From assembly GCA_947179485.1 (NCBI GenBank), contig OX359249.1, positions 52,339,402 to 52,403,401 of the forward strand: a stretch of DNA of 64,000 nucleotides, written 5' to 3'. The position numbers and the translations under genes were made by a program. Position 1 is the stretch's first letter. Every line of letters starts with the position of its first letter. This document shows positions 22,488-33,950 of this stretch, piece after piece. The stretch comes from Allacma fusca (lineage: Eukaryota; Arthropoda; Collembola; Symphypleona; Sminthuridae). The notes beneath the pieces were generated by a model that was given only the letters and a program-made list of their open reading frames with translations, searched no databases and was not told the origin of the DNA.

Positions 22488-23327
22488 GTGCTAACTGAAG
22501 TAAAGCAGGAAAACAGAGGCAAGCAAACGACGAGACTCATCAGCCTGGCGGCTACAAATTTTTGCACAGCAAAATTTGCATTGCAACGCTCCGTAGCTAG
22601 CCAGGCAGCTTACTCAGATAAGACTTTTCATACTAATCTTAAACATAGGCTTAAGTTAACTCCGAATATAACTCTGGTTCAAACAATAACACAAGTCATG
22701 GGTTTACACATAGATGAAATGTCACTACCAATAGTTCAAATCAGGGACGGAGAACAACCACTTAAAAGATGCAGAGGCATAAGCGAAGAGAGCGAGCTTA
22801 ACGGCGACTTGGCCACAAGAATACTCAATAAACTGGACATCCTGGACCAAAAGTTTGACCGCATACAAGAACAAATGGCCAGGGCGATTGAAAGATGCGA
22901 AAAACTGGAGGAAGAGAATATCTAACTCAAGAAGGAGAACGACCGACTTTTTACTGAAATCCGAAGAAATAATCTCTTGATGGGGGCGTGGATGACAATG
23001 AGAATGAGACATTAGAGCAACTAACCCGGAAGGTACAGAAAATTCTGACAACTGACATGGAGCTACAACTACCCGATATAGACACCATAAGACGAGTTGG
23101 GGTATATGCAAAATGAAAGGAGAGACAGGTACATATCCGCTTTATAAAACAATCGGAACGAAACAAGATTTGGGAATCCAGGAAGATTTTGATGGACAAA
23201 AATATCAAAATTTACATAAACCAAGATGACCCACCCAGAATCAGCGCCATGAAATATGCTCAAAGACAACATGCAAGACACAGACGAAACCACCCGCAAC
23301 AAACCACTCAAGACAACTACTCATCCT
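22488..23327 (+). pseudogene. LINE ORF1 (coiled-coil, L1-like RNA-binding)
   Basis: Open from about 22488 to 22925, then continuing in shifted frames to a TGA near 23327. A heptad-like coiled coil (ILNKLDILDQKFDRIQEQMA, about 22825-22875) is followed by RRNNLL and DDNENETLEQL. Next comes a segment resembling the transposase-22/RRM-like region of L1-type ORF1 (SERNKIWESRKILMDKNIKI, about 23154-23213). Such proteins coat the LINE RNA. Frame breaks near 22925, 22980 and 23115 inactivate it. It lies directly upstream of the endonuclease-bearing ORF2. Confidence 0.72.
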
Positions 23328-23377
23328 GAAGAAATGGCCAGCCCCTACAGGACATTAACATCAAGTTTGTAAATAGT

Positions 23378-24851
23378 TTAATGTATTGGAATGTTAATGG
23401 CCTAAAATCACACTCCTATGAAAAAATCAAACAAAATTACTTTTAATGCAGACATTTTTTGCTTAAGCGAAACATGGATTAAGCAGGATTCTAATTTTAA
23501 TTTATATAACCTTAATGACGAATACGAAACAACAATGATATATGCAAAATCATCAACTGGTAGACGCAGTGGTGGGATGTTATTAGGGCATAAAAAGCAC
23601 TTGCAAATTGAAATAATTGAAAAACTTGACTACCTTTGTATATTAAAAGTAAGAAGTATCAAAGTTTTTTATATTTTGTTCGTATACATACCTCCAAATA
23701 AAGAATTGGATGAACTTGTTAAGGTAGTAATCAAAAAATCCTATCAAATTGCGGGTTTGGATACCCTGATACTCGGTGATTTCAACTCCAGAATAGGAAA
23801 CCACCAGACATACATACCAAGTAATAATAATATAATGCAACAACGAGAGAGTAAAGATAGAATATATAGATAGAACTCTATATCGGAAAAGCCAACGAAG
23901 CACTTGCCACACTGTTTTCCCTCGCTTACAAAAGTAGAACAACAAACATAACTGTACATCTAAACTTATTTACAATACTAGTTAGCTCGGTACTACTCTA
24001 CTGTGCACCCATATGGGCTCTTAATTATATAGACGAAATTGTTGTTTCAGACTAAATTCCTTAGAAGAATATGTCATGTAACTAACCTAACACCAGCTTA
24101 TGTACTTAGATTAGAAACGGGATGTACAAATATAAAGCTTATGATTTTCAAATCGACTCTTAGAATGATCAAAAGAATACTCAACAAATCAGAAACATCT
24201 ATCTAAAAAAACTGCTACCTTGAAGTGGAAAAAAATATGGGAAACAAACTAAACTGGTTGAACCAAGTGAAAAATATGTTCATTGAAGCTAACCTAAAAG
24301 ATGAATTTGAAAACCAAAGCTGCAATTATATTAATGATAACTTCAATACTCTAGTGGCCAAGTACGCACAAAGGCTCGTGAACGAGGATGTAAAGAACAT
24401 GCACGCAAACCAACATATACAACAGCTCTCGATAATAAAAACCAATGTAAGACCAAGCGAGCACTATAACCTAGGACTCTCCTGGAACGTTGTAAAGCTA
24501 ATTCAAAGTTTAAAATTGGGACACCCAAATGTCTGTGTAATGGGGAAAGGTATGAAATTGAAAGGCATATGGAAATTCTGGAAAGGTACTGCAAATACGA
24601 CAACATGTATATTATGTAATGTAAATGAGGATGAAGATATTTTTCACATTATGTTTGTCTGTCCACAATATAAGTCAGCAAGGTATTTACTCCAGAAATA
24701 CACTTACCAGGTATGTAATAGAAACGACTATATTATAAAAATATTTGGAAACCCTATCACTGAAACGGAATGTATGAATCTATACACTTTCTGGTGTCAA
24801 GTTTGGAAAACTCGCACATTTTGCTATGAATGTATGAACGAAGAGATGTAA
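23378..24851 (+). pseudogene. LINE ORF2 with endonuclease and tail, RT deleted
   Basis: The 5' part encodes an APE-type endonuclease: WNVNGLKSHS at 23386, ADIFCLSETWIKQ (about 23450) and LILGDFNSRIGNHQ (about 23775). Near 23940 the sequence jumps to the region after the reverse transcriptase (VLLYCAPIWALNYIDEIV, about 23990). It then runs to a C-terminal domain at 24225-24851 with a Cys/His cluster (CILCNVNEDED...H...C). The whole RT palm is missing, as are the RT catalytic residues. Frame breaks occur near 23440, 23870 and 24050-24220. The layout fits a Jockey/CR1-like LINE. The 3' end at about 25000 is also found, truncated, at 47.2 kb. Confidence 0.8.
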
Positions 24852-25035
24852 AAACATATTCCTGTAACTATATATTATACATAGATTATACATACGAAGG
24901 GGTAATATAATTTTTTATTTTTTCTTTAAACATGAACTACCGAATTATATCACATGTACTTAAAATGATTGCTTGTAAATTATAAAATGGTTGTAAGGGC
25001 CCAGGCCAATAAATCGACCGAATAAATATATAGAT
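24852..25035 (+). repeat. LINE 3' UTR
   Basis: Ends with GGTTGTAAGGGCCCAGGCC and AATAAATCGACCGAATAAAT. The same 3' end with a (TTA)n-type tail appears inverted at 47207-47268. Confidence 0.65.
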
Positions 25036-25129
25036 ATAAGCTTCGAATTATAACACGCCACTAGTTATAAAATTAATTCCCAATCATACTTTACACGCTT
25101 CTGTGAGTAGTGTAATATTGGGCTGCAAA

Positions 25130-25350
25130 CTTACAACGCCTACTCTTAGCAGTAAAACGTAAGAGCATTAACATGCGCATGAAGCTCATAAAATGCATTC
25201 TGTCACTTGTAACAATGTGCAGCGTTAGCGTCTGCAAAGATGAAACACGATACTATCACATTTTAACGCCTGAAACATTCTAGTTGCAGGCGTAAGTTTA
25301 TAGTAATTGCTGAATGGATGTGTGTCTTGATCCCAGCAATGGCTCAACAC
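25130..25350. repeat. Dispersed repeat, inverted copy of 5.54-5.75 kb
   Basis: Collinear in reverse complement with 5540-5745, including GTCTTGATCCCAGCAATGGC at one end. Here it follows the end of a gag gene in the gag reading direction, whereas at 5.5 kb it lies in front of gag. It is therefore not a conserved LTR of one element. Confidence 0.65.
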
Positions 25351-25379
25351 CATCATCAGACTTTGTGTAGAACATTGTT

Positions 25380-25870
25380 ATTTTATAAATTCATTGCACG
25401 TGGCCGTGATGTGTCCGAATTTTTCACATATTTGGCAACTGGGACGCTTGGATGAACGCGATTATTGGTTTTGAGAAATCTGAGGTTGGGGTATAGGAGC
25501 TAAATCGTCTTGGGGCTGAGAAGGAATCGGTTTGCATAATTCGGAATGAGGTATAAATTCAGTTGGGACAGGATTAAAGGGTTGGGAAACAAATAATTGG
25601 AAATAGGGAATTTCACAGTGATAAAGGAAGTATTTTTCAAACTGGGCAATCTGTCTGGGTTTAATTGGGATCTTAGGGTAAATCCAAGTTGAACAGGTAG
25701 GCCTTCAGCTAAATGGACAATCTTTACTTTATCATTCATTTGGGCTGTCATCGGCAAACATTTCGTGTAATATATTGTTTGAGTAGTTTGAAAACAAAAC
25801 GTTGCCTTGCAATTTCAGATGCAGGTTGTTGGTTTGTAATTATATATACGTTTCCGGGAAACAAAAATGG
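25380..25870 (-). pseudogene. Ty3/gypsy Gag C-terminus with CCHC knuckle
   Basis: Minus-strand frames show a helical Gag segment (SEIARQRFVFKLLKQYI, about 25790-25840), then KVKIVHLAEGLPVQLGFTL (about 25690-25740). A Pro-rich linker follows, then a perfect C-x2-C-x4-H-x4-C knuckle, CQICEKFGHITATC (25396-25437), that would bind viral RNA. A frameshift near 25760 and a stop near 25470 interrupt it. No pol follows; the sequence goes straight into the dispersed repeat. Confidence 0.75.
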
Positions 25871-27166
25871 AAAATTATGTTAGCACTCTCTCAAATGTTT
25901 TCTCAAAAATTCTCTCAATCACTATTCCAATACATTTTGGTGGAAGAATGGTTTTCTAACTTCCTCCAGGACAAGTAACTCCATTCTCTAGGCCATATCT
26001 GGGCATTTAGCAGCACTGCCTTATGCTGGGGATGATGATCACCAGAAACGTCAGAGTGGTAGTGGTCAGGCACTCGGGAATAAGGGGGACAGGTGGGACA
26101 TTATCCCTCCCAAGAAACGTCCGGGAGGGACAGGCTACACTACTGTCCTCCACACTTTTCAAGAATCATATTAGCCTTTTTTGCTGTGTTGAAAAAATGT
26201 TTAAGAATAGGACGATTTTTATTTTGCATGCTTATACGAGCTAGCTAACGAAAATCTTATGTAATTACGTACATGAAATAATAATTTACAAAATTATGAG
26301 AGAAAATAAAGTTGATATTTCCACTTTGACAATTTCAGTGAGAGTCCCTTTTATTATGTCATATAGTTTCCCATCTACAAACTTGCCACGGCCGGCTTTA
26401 GTGAGCTATAAATAAATTTTCACAGGTCTGTCAGTCCATTGGCCTCATAATTACGATACAATTGTTACAGTTAATCTAATATGATTGTGAGGTGCTCATA
26501 AACGGGATCAGAAATGGGTATGGTTAGAGCATGATACTACGCACCAGGAGATATGACATATGTCATATCTCAGGTCTAATCTATCTCGGGTCCCGATCAT
26601 AAGGGGTTGGTATTTAGGTGAATTCATGAGTTCAACATGATAATTTCGGACGTTGCAGGTAAAATGCATTCTGTTGCCGATGAAGTAAATTAAGGAATAT
26701 CTAATAATTATTCCTGGTCATTGGGGTGTTGTGCAAGAGAATTTGGAAAACTGAAGACGAATGTATGAACGGAGAAGACAGGCCGAGACATTTGGAGTTG
26801 CGGGCCTCGGCAAAGGTTTCCAAACCTCAAAAAGCTACAGTGTGTTTTTGCACTGTTTTTGGGGAGTATGCTTAAAATAGGAGTGTTGTGGAAAGCTGTT
26901 CGAGTCCACTGTGGCATGCATAGTTGGCAGAGAATTCAATTCTGACTAGATGAAAGTATGATGAGCAAGCACACCACTCAAGAAAGGAAAGGAATGAGCG
27001 GAAGCAAGGCTACGCGTAGGAAGGTAGGTCGACAGGATATTTTTAAATAATAAGCTTCTTTGCCACGTTTGCACTATCATTTGCATTTCATTTGGTAGAG
27101 GACTGCAAACCGAGAGATACTGAAGGAAGGAATCCGCTATTATTCCGGTGTTTACTTTCATTGCAG
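25871..27166. other. Intergenic or intronic DNA before filamin exons
   Basis: No coding segment was recognised. It may be intron of the filamin-like gene, whose upstream exons are not in view. A perfect 24-bp palindrome (GAGATATGACAT and its complement) lies at 26548-26571. Otherwise I see only simple AT-rich sequence. Confidence 0.5.
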
Positions 27167-27854
27167 TGCTTTTTTTCTGGAAATGTCAGCCAGTTCGATT
27201 CAAGTGTGGGGTGAAGGTCTGGTCCAGGGTTTTGCTGGACGCCCTTCTACCTTTTCCATCAACCCGAATGGACTGCGGATGGAAGGAATTACTTTCGCTA
27301 TCGAAGGTACGCGGTGGTAAATTGTGTTGCTGACCGTCTAACTGGTACAGTCTATGAGTTCTTCGTCAATCTCATCACTTTTCCTCTCTTCAGGTCCATC
27401 CAGACCGGATTTTATCTTCAATCACCTTCCCGGTGGTCTTGTAGAAGTTTACTACACGGCTACCTTTCCCGGCTCCTACAGGATCCACATTAAGTTCTTT
27501 GGGCGTGATGTGCCCGGGTCACCGTTCTCCGTCGACGTCATGGGTGATCTGGAGTCCAAGGTTAGCATGGCACGAGATGTGATTCAGAATGTGAAGATAT
27601 CTGGCCCTGCTGCCACCAATGGCAAATCTCTTATCACGAACCAGTTTCTGCTGGATGCGAGGAATGCGGTAGTATCAGGAGGTCTGAATGCATCCATGGA
27701 AGGCCCGGGTAATGTGCAAGTCGGGTTTAAGGAGAATTTGGATGGCACCATCCACGTCCAGTACAAGCCCTCTCATTCGGGCGTGTACAAACTGAACCTC
27801 CGCTTTGGAGACATCCCTGTTGTCGGAAGTCCCTTCATAATCAACGTCAATTGA
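27167..27854 (+). CDS. Filamin-like protein, last two exons
   Basis: Filamins are actin cross-linkers made of immunoglobulin-like repeats; the C-terminal repeats bind membrane partners and dimerise. Exon 27167-27306 follows TTGCAG, contains VWGEGLVQGFAGRPSTFSIN and ends at GAAG|GTACGC. The intron ends CTCTTCAG at 27393. Exon 27394-27854 completes one repeat (FFGRDVPGSPFSVDV) and encodes a further one ending in GDIPVVGSPFIINVN, then TGA. G-x-P-x-x-G-S-P-F/Y-x-V is the repeat signature. Splice phase agrees and there are no stops, so this looks like a live host gene. The exons are clearly more GC-rich than their surroundings. Upstream exons lie in a long intron or outside view. Confidence 0.9.
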
Positions 27855-27964
27855 ACTTGCTTCAAGCCTGCAGCCAATCCAAGAAGTTTCTTGCTTTCTT
27901 CGTGATACAGTCCATTTCAGACATCAAAGCTTTCCTGTCTAATCAATTTTCAGTCTAATCAATC

Positions 27965-27970
27965 AATAAA
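27965..27970 (+). terminator. Poly(A) signal of filamin-like gene
   Basis: AATAAA lies about 110 bp downstream of the stop codon, the expected distance for a short 3' UTR. Confidence 0.7.
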
Positions 27971-27974
27971 GCCA

Positions 27975-30500
27975 CATTGTCTCCTCCACTTGACTCAACT
28001 CAGCCAGTCACCAAAACTTTATTATCATTCTGTAAACTTAACTAACTCTTGCCTCATCTTCTGCGAGAGGGAAAATTTGGACATCAACATCAGTTGGAAC
28101 CATTCCAATCTTCCCACGCTAGCAAAAGTTTATCAACCAAGTTTGGCTGGGCGCTGATTATCGGTCTCATGAGCGTCCAAATCCTTCCCGAATCAGAGCT
28201 ACAACTAAGAAAACATGACCTTAATCAGCTCTCTTTCCTTTCTCTTAATTCCCTGAGTGAGCCTCTGAGTCCTACCCTTTCTATCAACTTTCAAAATTAG
28301 CATGCTCTACCCAAACAAAGAAATTAACCTGCACTTTCTTTCAACAAGTCTAACTCATCTCCCAATCAGAACTCTTTTCCCAACTCAGCACATTCTTTAT
28401 ACTTTGATTTCATACTGGCAAACGTATATGCAGACAAGCGAATATTTGGCTTCCGAATCTAGTAAACTTGTAAGATGATAGTCCTGTTTTGTCTTGTCAT
28501 TTACTTATAGTATTTCATTAATATAATGAACCTTTCAGTTCAGTCTCATCTTCCACTTTGCATTAATGCGTAAGTCTCACCAATCTTTTTTCTGAAGAAC
28601 AGGTTTTCAATCTATGCTTAACGCTCATTCCCTAACGTCATGCATTCATCTTCGCTCTTCAGCTGCCATAGTCTCTCTCCTCCAAAACGTTTCTCCCAAT
28701 CTCGCAAAGTTCTTCCTCATTCTCAAAAATTCCGAAACAAACTTGCGATTCGATTCCTCCCATTGCCTGCAAGTATGTAACTTGACAGTACATGCCCGGA
28801 AAAGCAATACAAAAGATCTTGGACCTTGTAATGTCATAATCGGGCTCCCTGTTAGAACTGATTGCTTTGCCGTTATTTCAGGTTAACTAACGGACACCCT
28901 CCGTTAGTTTAGTTCTGGCTAACTACCCAGGCTGTGAATGCTTGTTTTACTGTGCCATAGCCGCGTGAGAATTGTTCGTTTTAACTTAGAACTTGGAAAC
29001 GTATCACAATATATTGCAACAGTCATGCATATAGATAGCACCAAATGTAATATGTAGTATTACACTGCTTAAATCACACTGCGTAAGCTTAAAGCCGTGG
29101 ATGTCACTTTTGGAGATCTTAATAATCAGTGATGTTGAGACAACTCGGCAAAATGTTTGGAGGTCCTGTTGCCTGGATGTCTTGAGATTCGGATCTCTGA
29201 AGGAATTTGGGCAAACCCCACTTGAATGAACACATACGCTTATAAAGTTTGTCACAATATTTTGAACTACTTCACAGACGGGGCGGCGTGATGATAAACT
29301 CAGGGGCACAACAACGTCCGCTAAAGTTAGCGGGTATGGCAAAGTTCCAAAAATACAGATATTGTACAGAGATTTCTGTGTACTAGTAAAAGCCTTGTGC
29401 TTCACAGGTACAACTCCTTGAAAAGGTGGTACTGTGATTGTAGAAATTAAAAGCCAAACGGCTTACGAATCAAGCCCTGTTCGTAGAGACTTGTATGCCT
29501 AAATCGTGCGTGCTTATATAAAGAGTAGCGCTTTAAATGAACGGGCAGATAGTCCTCGTTAATAATAAGTACTTGGCATGCCACCTCTTGGGCGTTGTGT
29601 GAGAACTATGAACGCGAGAAATAAAGGGGTAATTACTTGGGAATTGTAAAAGTATACACAAAAATGGTTATAGATCCCGTATCAAGGCCCGTTGAGATGG
29701 CTTACAACGTTTCGGCCCACTAAAGTTATCTCCCAAACTCTATATGTCTGGTTATTGTTAGACAACATTTAGCTTCCAATACACATGATAATTACTTTGA
29801 CGTACATATATGCTTTGTTAAGATGCAATACTGAATGTAAAATACTGTTAGGTACTTGCATCCGACAAATATCGTTGGTTAAAATAATGTCTGGAATATT
29901 CTGGAGGTGGGCACTTATGTGCTCACTTCCGTATTGAAGCCCCTGCTTCCTCAGTCTCCGTAACGAGACATCCCGAGACAATCAGAGGAAGGGGTAAGGG
30001 AACGTGTATAAGAAGACAAGTGTATCTATTTACGCACTATATAAGAAATGAAGTATACGCATTGTCAGTAAAAACTATTAAGTATAATACATACTTATTT
30101 TCACACTCAGACTACATCACCGCTATTCCTCACTCCAACTCTGTGCCTCTCTGCCAGATACATTTTCCCCTTTTATTTCTTGTCTTTATTATTTACTTAC
30201 ACGAACCTGCCCATAAAATAGTTAAGCATCATTCACAAATACAAATAACGCTTAACATGGATGGAGGTGCAGGGTTCGAGTCTTGCACAACCAGGTTCGT
30301 ACAAAAAGTGTTAACTTCTAGTTTTTGATTTTGAACATTTTCGTGCCAAAATATTATTCCTGGCAACCGCCTCTGCCGGATGTCCTGCATAAAATTTTAA
30401 TATTGCCTTCATTTTACCCCAACTATTCTATTTTTCTTTAATTTTGAACTCTTATATCATGAACTAAAATATTCTTACGAAAAATCTTTACACTACTCAA
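27975..30500. other. Gene-poor stretch
   Basis: No exon or element could be named. Several open frames of 60-130 codons have no recognisable domain. One segment (29745-29860) is a dispersed repeat, listed separately. Confidence 0.55.
29750..29860. repeat. Dispersed repeat, related copy at 33.2 kb
   Basis: The words TTAGACAACATT, ACACATGATAATTAC and ACGTACATATATGCTT occur in the same order and spacing at 33220-33330. Confidence 0.6.
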
Positions 30501-30504
30501 TCAG

Positions 30505-30985
30505 CACAATTTGAAATTTGAACCCAATAAGTGCAAGTTTGGTTTTGCAAATACATCTTCTGGGATTTACTATTACTGCCTATGAAATACAACCCTACAA
30601 TGAAAATCTTGATGGCTTAAGATATATGTCTGTCCCACATAATGTCACATCGGTCCAATCCTTCTTACTTGTTTAGCCAACTTGTTTAGACGCTTCATCC
30701 TTCATTTCTCGCAGATTGCTTCACCATTACGGGAACTCACAAAGGCAAATGTCTCCTTTGATTGGACCCAAGATTGTCAACAAGCCTTACTTTTATGTAA
30801 GCAAGTATTAAGTCACTATGACCCCGAAAAGCCAACCTTGTTATATACAGATGCTACTCTCCATGGATAAGGAGCATGCCTTACAAAACTGCAACCAGAT
30901 GGCCAAGAGCACCCCGTATACTTTCTCAGTCAAAGATGCTACATGCTAGATGCTCTCCATTTCCGGAGCAACTAACTATTTCAGA
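30505..30985 (+). pseudogene. Ty3/gypsy RT thumb and RNase H fragment
   Basis: Two adjacent frames read the end of a gypsy reverse transcriptase (FTITAYEIQPYNENLDGL, about 30565; NVTSVQSFL, about 30645). The connection follows (RRFILHFSQIASPLRELTKA, from 30688), then the start of RNase H (YTDATLHG, about 30850, with the first catalytic Asp). A frame break near 30675 and a TAA at 30868 disable it. The catalytic YxDD region and the integrase are absent. A weakly recognisable continuation reaches about 31150. Confidence 0.8.
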
Positions 30986-31189
30986 CCTGCATGACTAATC
31001 TCATAAACCTACTTACAAGGAAGTGCTATTGTCTGGGCCTAAAGATCAAATTGTAGAACTTCTACATTCCTCCTCAATCACAATTCCTAACAACGTAGGA
31101 GGGCTCAACAACAATTTCTGGAAGAACTTAACAAATAGTACCCACGGATTTCTTCACCCATAAGGATACAGAAATCAGACGCAGTACAT

Positions 31190-32004
31190 TAGAGCATCAC
31201 CCCGTGGGATATTTTAGGCCCGTGCCCGCCCGTGGCTCGTAACGTTTTACCCGTACCCGCCCGGCTCGAAATTAATATTTATCGAAAAAGCCCGGCCCGG
31301 CCCGCAAAATTAAAAAAAGCCCGTAGCCCGCCCGCAAATACCATACATCTTAAATACTGAAAAACTGTATTTTAAAATACTGGTGCTCTTGACTGTTACA
31401 TACAGTCGTTAAACTACCTTGTTTATTAAGAAGGCAATACAAAAGGTTATGCCGCTATTTCGCCTTTGGTAAGCACTTCTGGTGGCGTTCTTGAATTTAT
31501 TACAATGTTAACTTCTGGATTCTTTTTACAAATACTTGAACTACTAGCAGGATTCATCTTCTAGACCAAATGTAATTTTCCACAGTAATGAAGAGCGAAA
31601 TGAAACTTACTAAATAAAAAATTCAGGTATGCAAGAAAACTTTTCTTGAATATCTGCCTTTGTTATCTAGTAACAGTCGTACAGAAGGGCACGGGCCTAA
31701 AATATCCCACGGGGTGATGCTCTATCGTACACCAAGCCTTAGTTTGTTTGAAAGCTAAATTTGCAAACGTCTGAAATGCGTTCAAGTCTATGTACATTCA
31801 CAATCGCTGCTCCTGCATTCACAACTAATGGAATTTCTCATGGGCTTTTACTGGCTTTCACGGTCTTTTTTAACCGCGATGAAAAGACCGTACCCGCCCG
31901 TAACCCGTCAAACGTAATAATTTTTACCCGTACCCGCTCGAAGCCCGTGCGGGCCGGGCTTTTTGCTGGCTTACCCGTAAATTTTAACCGCCCGAGATGC
32001 TCTA
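31190..32004. mobile_element. Composite hAT MITE, TSD CAGTACAT
   Basis: Outer ends are TAGAGCATC and GATGCTCTA, flanked by CAGTACAT at 31182-31189 and 32005-32012. Inside, the first 37-38 bp (with CACCCCGTGGGATATTTTAG) recur inverted, near perfectly, at 31688-31726. The sequence between has many CCCGTACCCGCCCG-like words. This gives an inner palindromic element plus a third arm. There is no transposase. Confidence 0.9.
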
Positions 32005-32159
32005 CAGTACATGCCGTAATATTCATGCAATGGAAAACTTAATCAATTTCAGTGGTTCAGCCTATAAATAATCAGTTATCAACTTTAACAATATGGACGC
32101 TGTCTACAGCCTCTACAAATACATGCTTATATGTATACTCAAATGTCTGTTTCATGCAA

Positions 32160-32480
32160 TATGCATATCACACAGCAGTGTCAAGCATCCTATCCAAAGA
32201 CAAGATCCCCAATAACCATATGCATCTTATAATAAAACCTTGTCAAGCATCTTGCACGAAGTCTAGATCCTCAACAGCCGTATGAATCTTATATTATGCA
32301 ATGTTAAGCATCTCATCCAAGGACAAGATCTTCAACGACGCTATGATTTGTATAATATGCCATGTCAAACATCTCATCCGAGGACATGATCTTCAACAAC
32401 CTTTTAATTTTATTATGCTAAACTGCGTCAAACATCCCATCCGAAGACGTGATCTTCAACATATCATATGAATCATATGA
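32160..32480. repeat. Tandem repeat, unit about 70 bp
   Basis: Five diverged copies of a unit with TGTCAAGCATCTCATCCAAG, GACAAGATCTTCAAC and a following TATGAATCTTATATTATGC-like stretch. Confidence 0.8.
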
Positions 32481-33950
32481 ACTTATTAATAAGAAATGAC
32501 AATCAACACATGCAAGAACATTCAACTCAAAATCTCAACATGCTTTCCCGAAAAATGTATCACGCTAATCGCATGCGAACTATCCTAACTTAAAATCTTG
32601 ATTCAATATCTTGACATATTTGAGACAAAGAGTAATCTGCAATAAGAACAAAATTGCACAATATTATATTCATAACAAAAATACTAATATGTATTTATTA
32701 TGAGTTCCAGAAAAGATTTCAACTCACTGTAGAAGACTGCTGGTATGCCCCTTGAATTCAGGGACGTTGGTGGCACTCCACCCGCCTTGGTGGCAGCTCC
32801 CAGTAAAAACATCCATAAGTCTCTACAACCAAGAAAATATTAATAATTAATTCATACCAAATTTTTACAGGCCTCACAAATACTTTAACAATGCTTACAT
32901 ATATCACTCTTATATTACACAAAGATAGTACCAATATTGACTAATTTTAATGATGTTTTAATGAAAAAATGAAATCTTATGCAAATACTATGTTAAAATA
33001 ATAATACTCGCAAGAATAATATTTACAGAGCTGAAAATTTTGTTTTCAACTCCAATAGAAAGATAAGAACAAGTAACAAAGACAGGAGAGAAAGAAACTA
33101 CGTCGTCCCGGTCCCGACCAAAAATACCATCAGCAGCAAAAAAAATTAATGACAGAGCTCGACATTTTTCAATTTCTACCCTTATGAACGATGGGGACAT
33201 CGTTTTCCTTAACTCGTAGAATGTTAGACAACATTCAGCTTTGCAACTTACAACACACATGATAATTACATTAACGTACATATATGCTTCGTTATACAAT
33301 ATAGGCAGCAATAGTATTCTACAAGGCAGGTGTTTTTGAAGCATTTTAAAAAAACACTCATTTTTGATAAAATATTAAATCAGTAACCGCCCAGTCTTCT
33401 CACCAGACATACACATTTAAATAAACATGAAATGATTGGGGCCGACCAGTAACAATTTCACAAAATGTGTTAAAAAAGGAACCCTGCAAAGTAAAGTATT
33501 GTTAGAAAACCCGTTCCCAGAACATGTGCAGAAAACGAACGCCTGAATGATAATCACATGTCGAGAACGTCACGAAGTGGCAACTAATTCCCTTATTATT
33601 AAATTTTATTATTCGTTAGTTTCCAGGGCTTCTTTAACCAGTCGAGTGCATTGAATTATCACGATATTTTATCATTTGTGTCTATTCCATATTTATGCTA
33701 GACAATTATTTCAGTTGTCCACGATGCAATATTTCCTTCATAAATACTGCACTTAAAATAGTTAAATTATAAGAACTACTTTGGTATTCTGTTTTCAGTT
33801 TGATTTTGTATTGATTCAACTAAATCTATATATGTTAAGCTAATATATAAATAAAAAAAATGATTTAAAACACCTACATTTACTACATAAAGCACCTACA
33901 TAAAGCGCTGTAGACTACGAGACTAGAATGACTTGACTAGGACTTTCAGC
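32481..33950. other. No gene seen
   Basis: AT-rich DNA with one dispersed repeat copy at 33220-33330 (pair of 29750-29860). The 118-codon minus-strand frame at 32988-33344 covers that repeat and has no domain I can name. Confidence 0.5.

Noticed and set aside
22373-23311. Minus-strand open frames opposite the LINE ORF1
   Set aside because: They mirror the coding strand of the LINE and have no domain.
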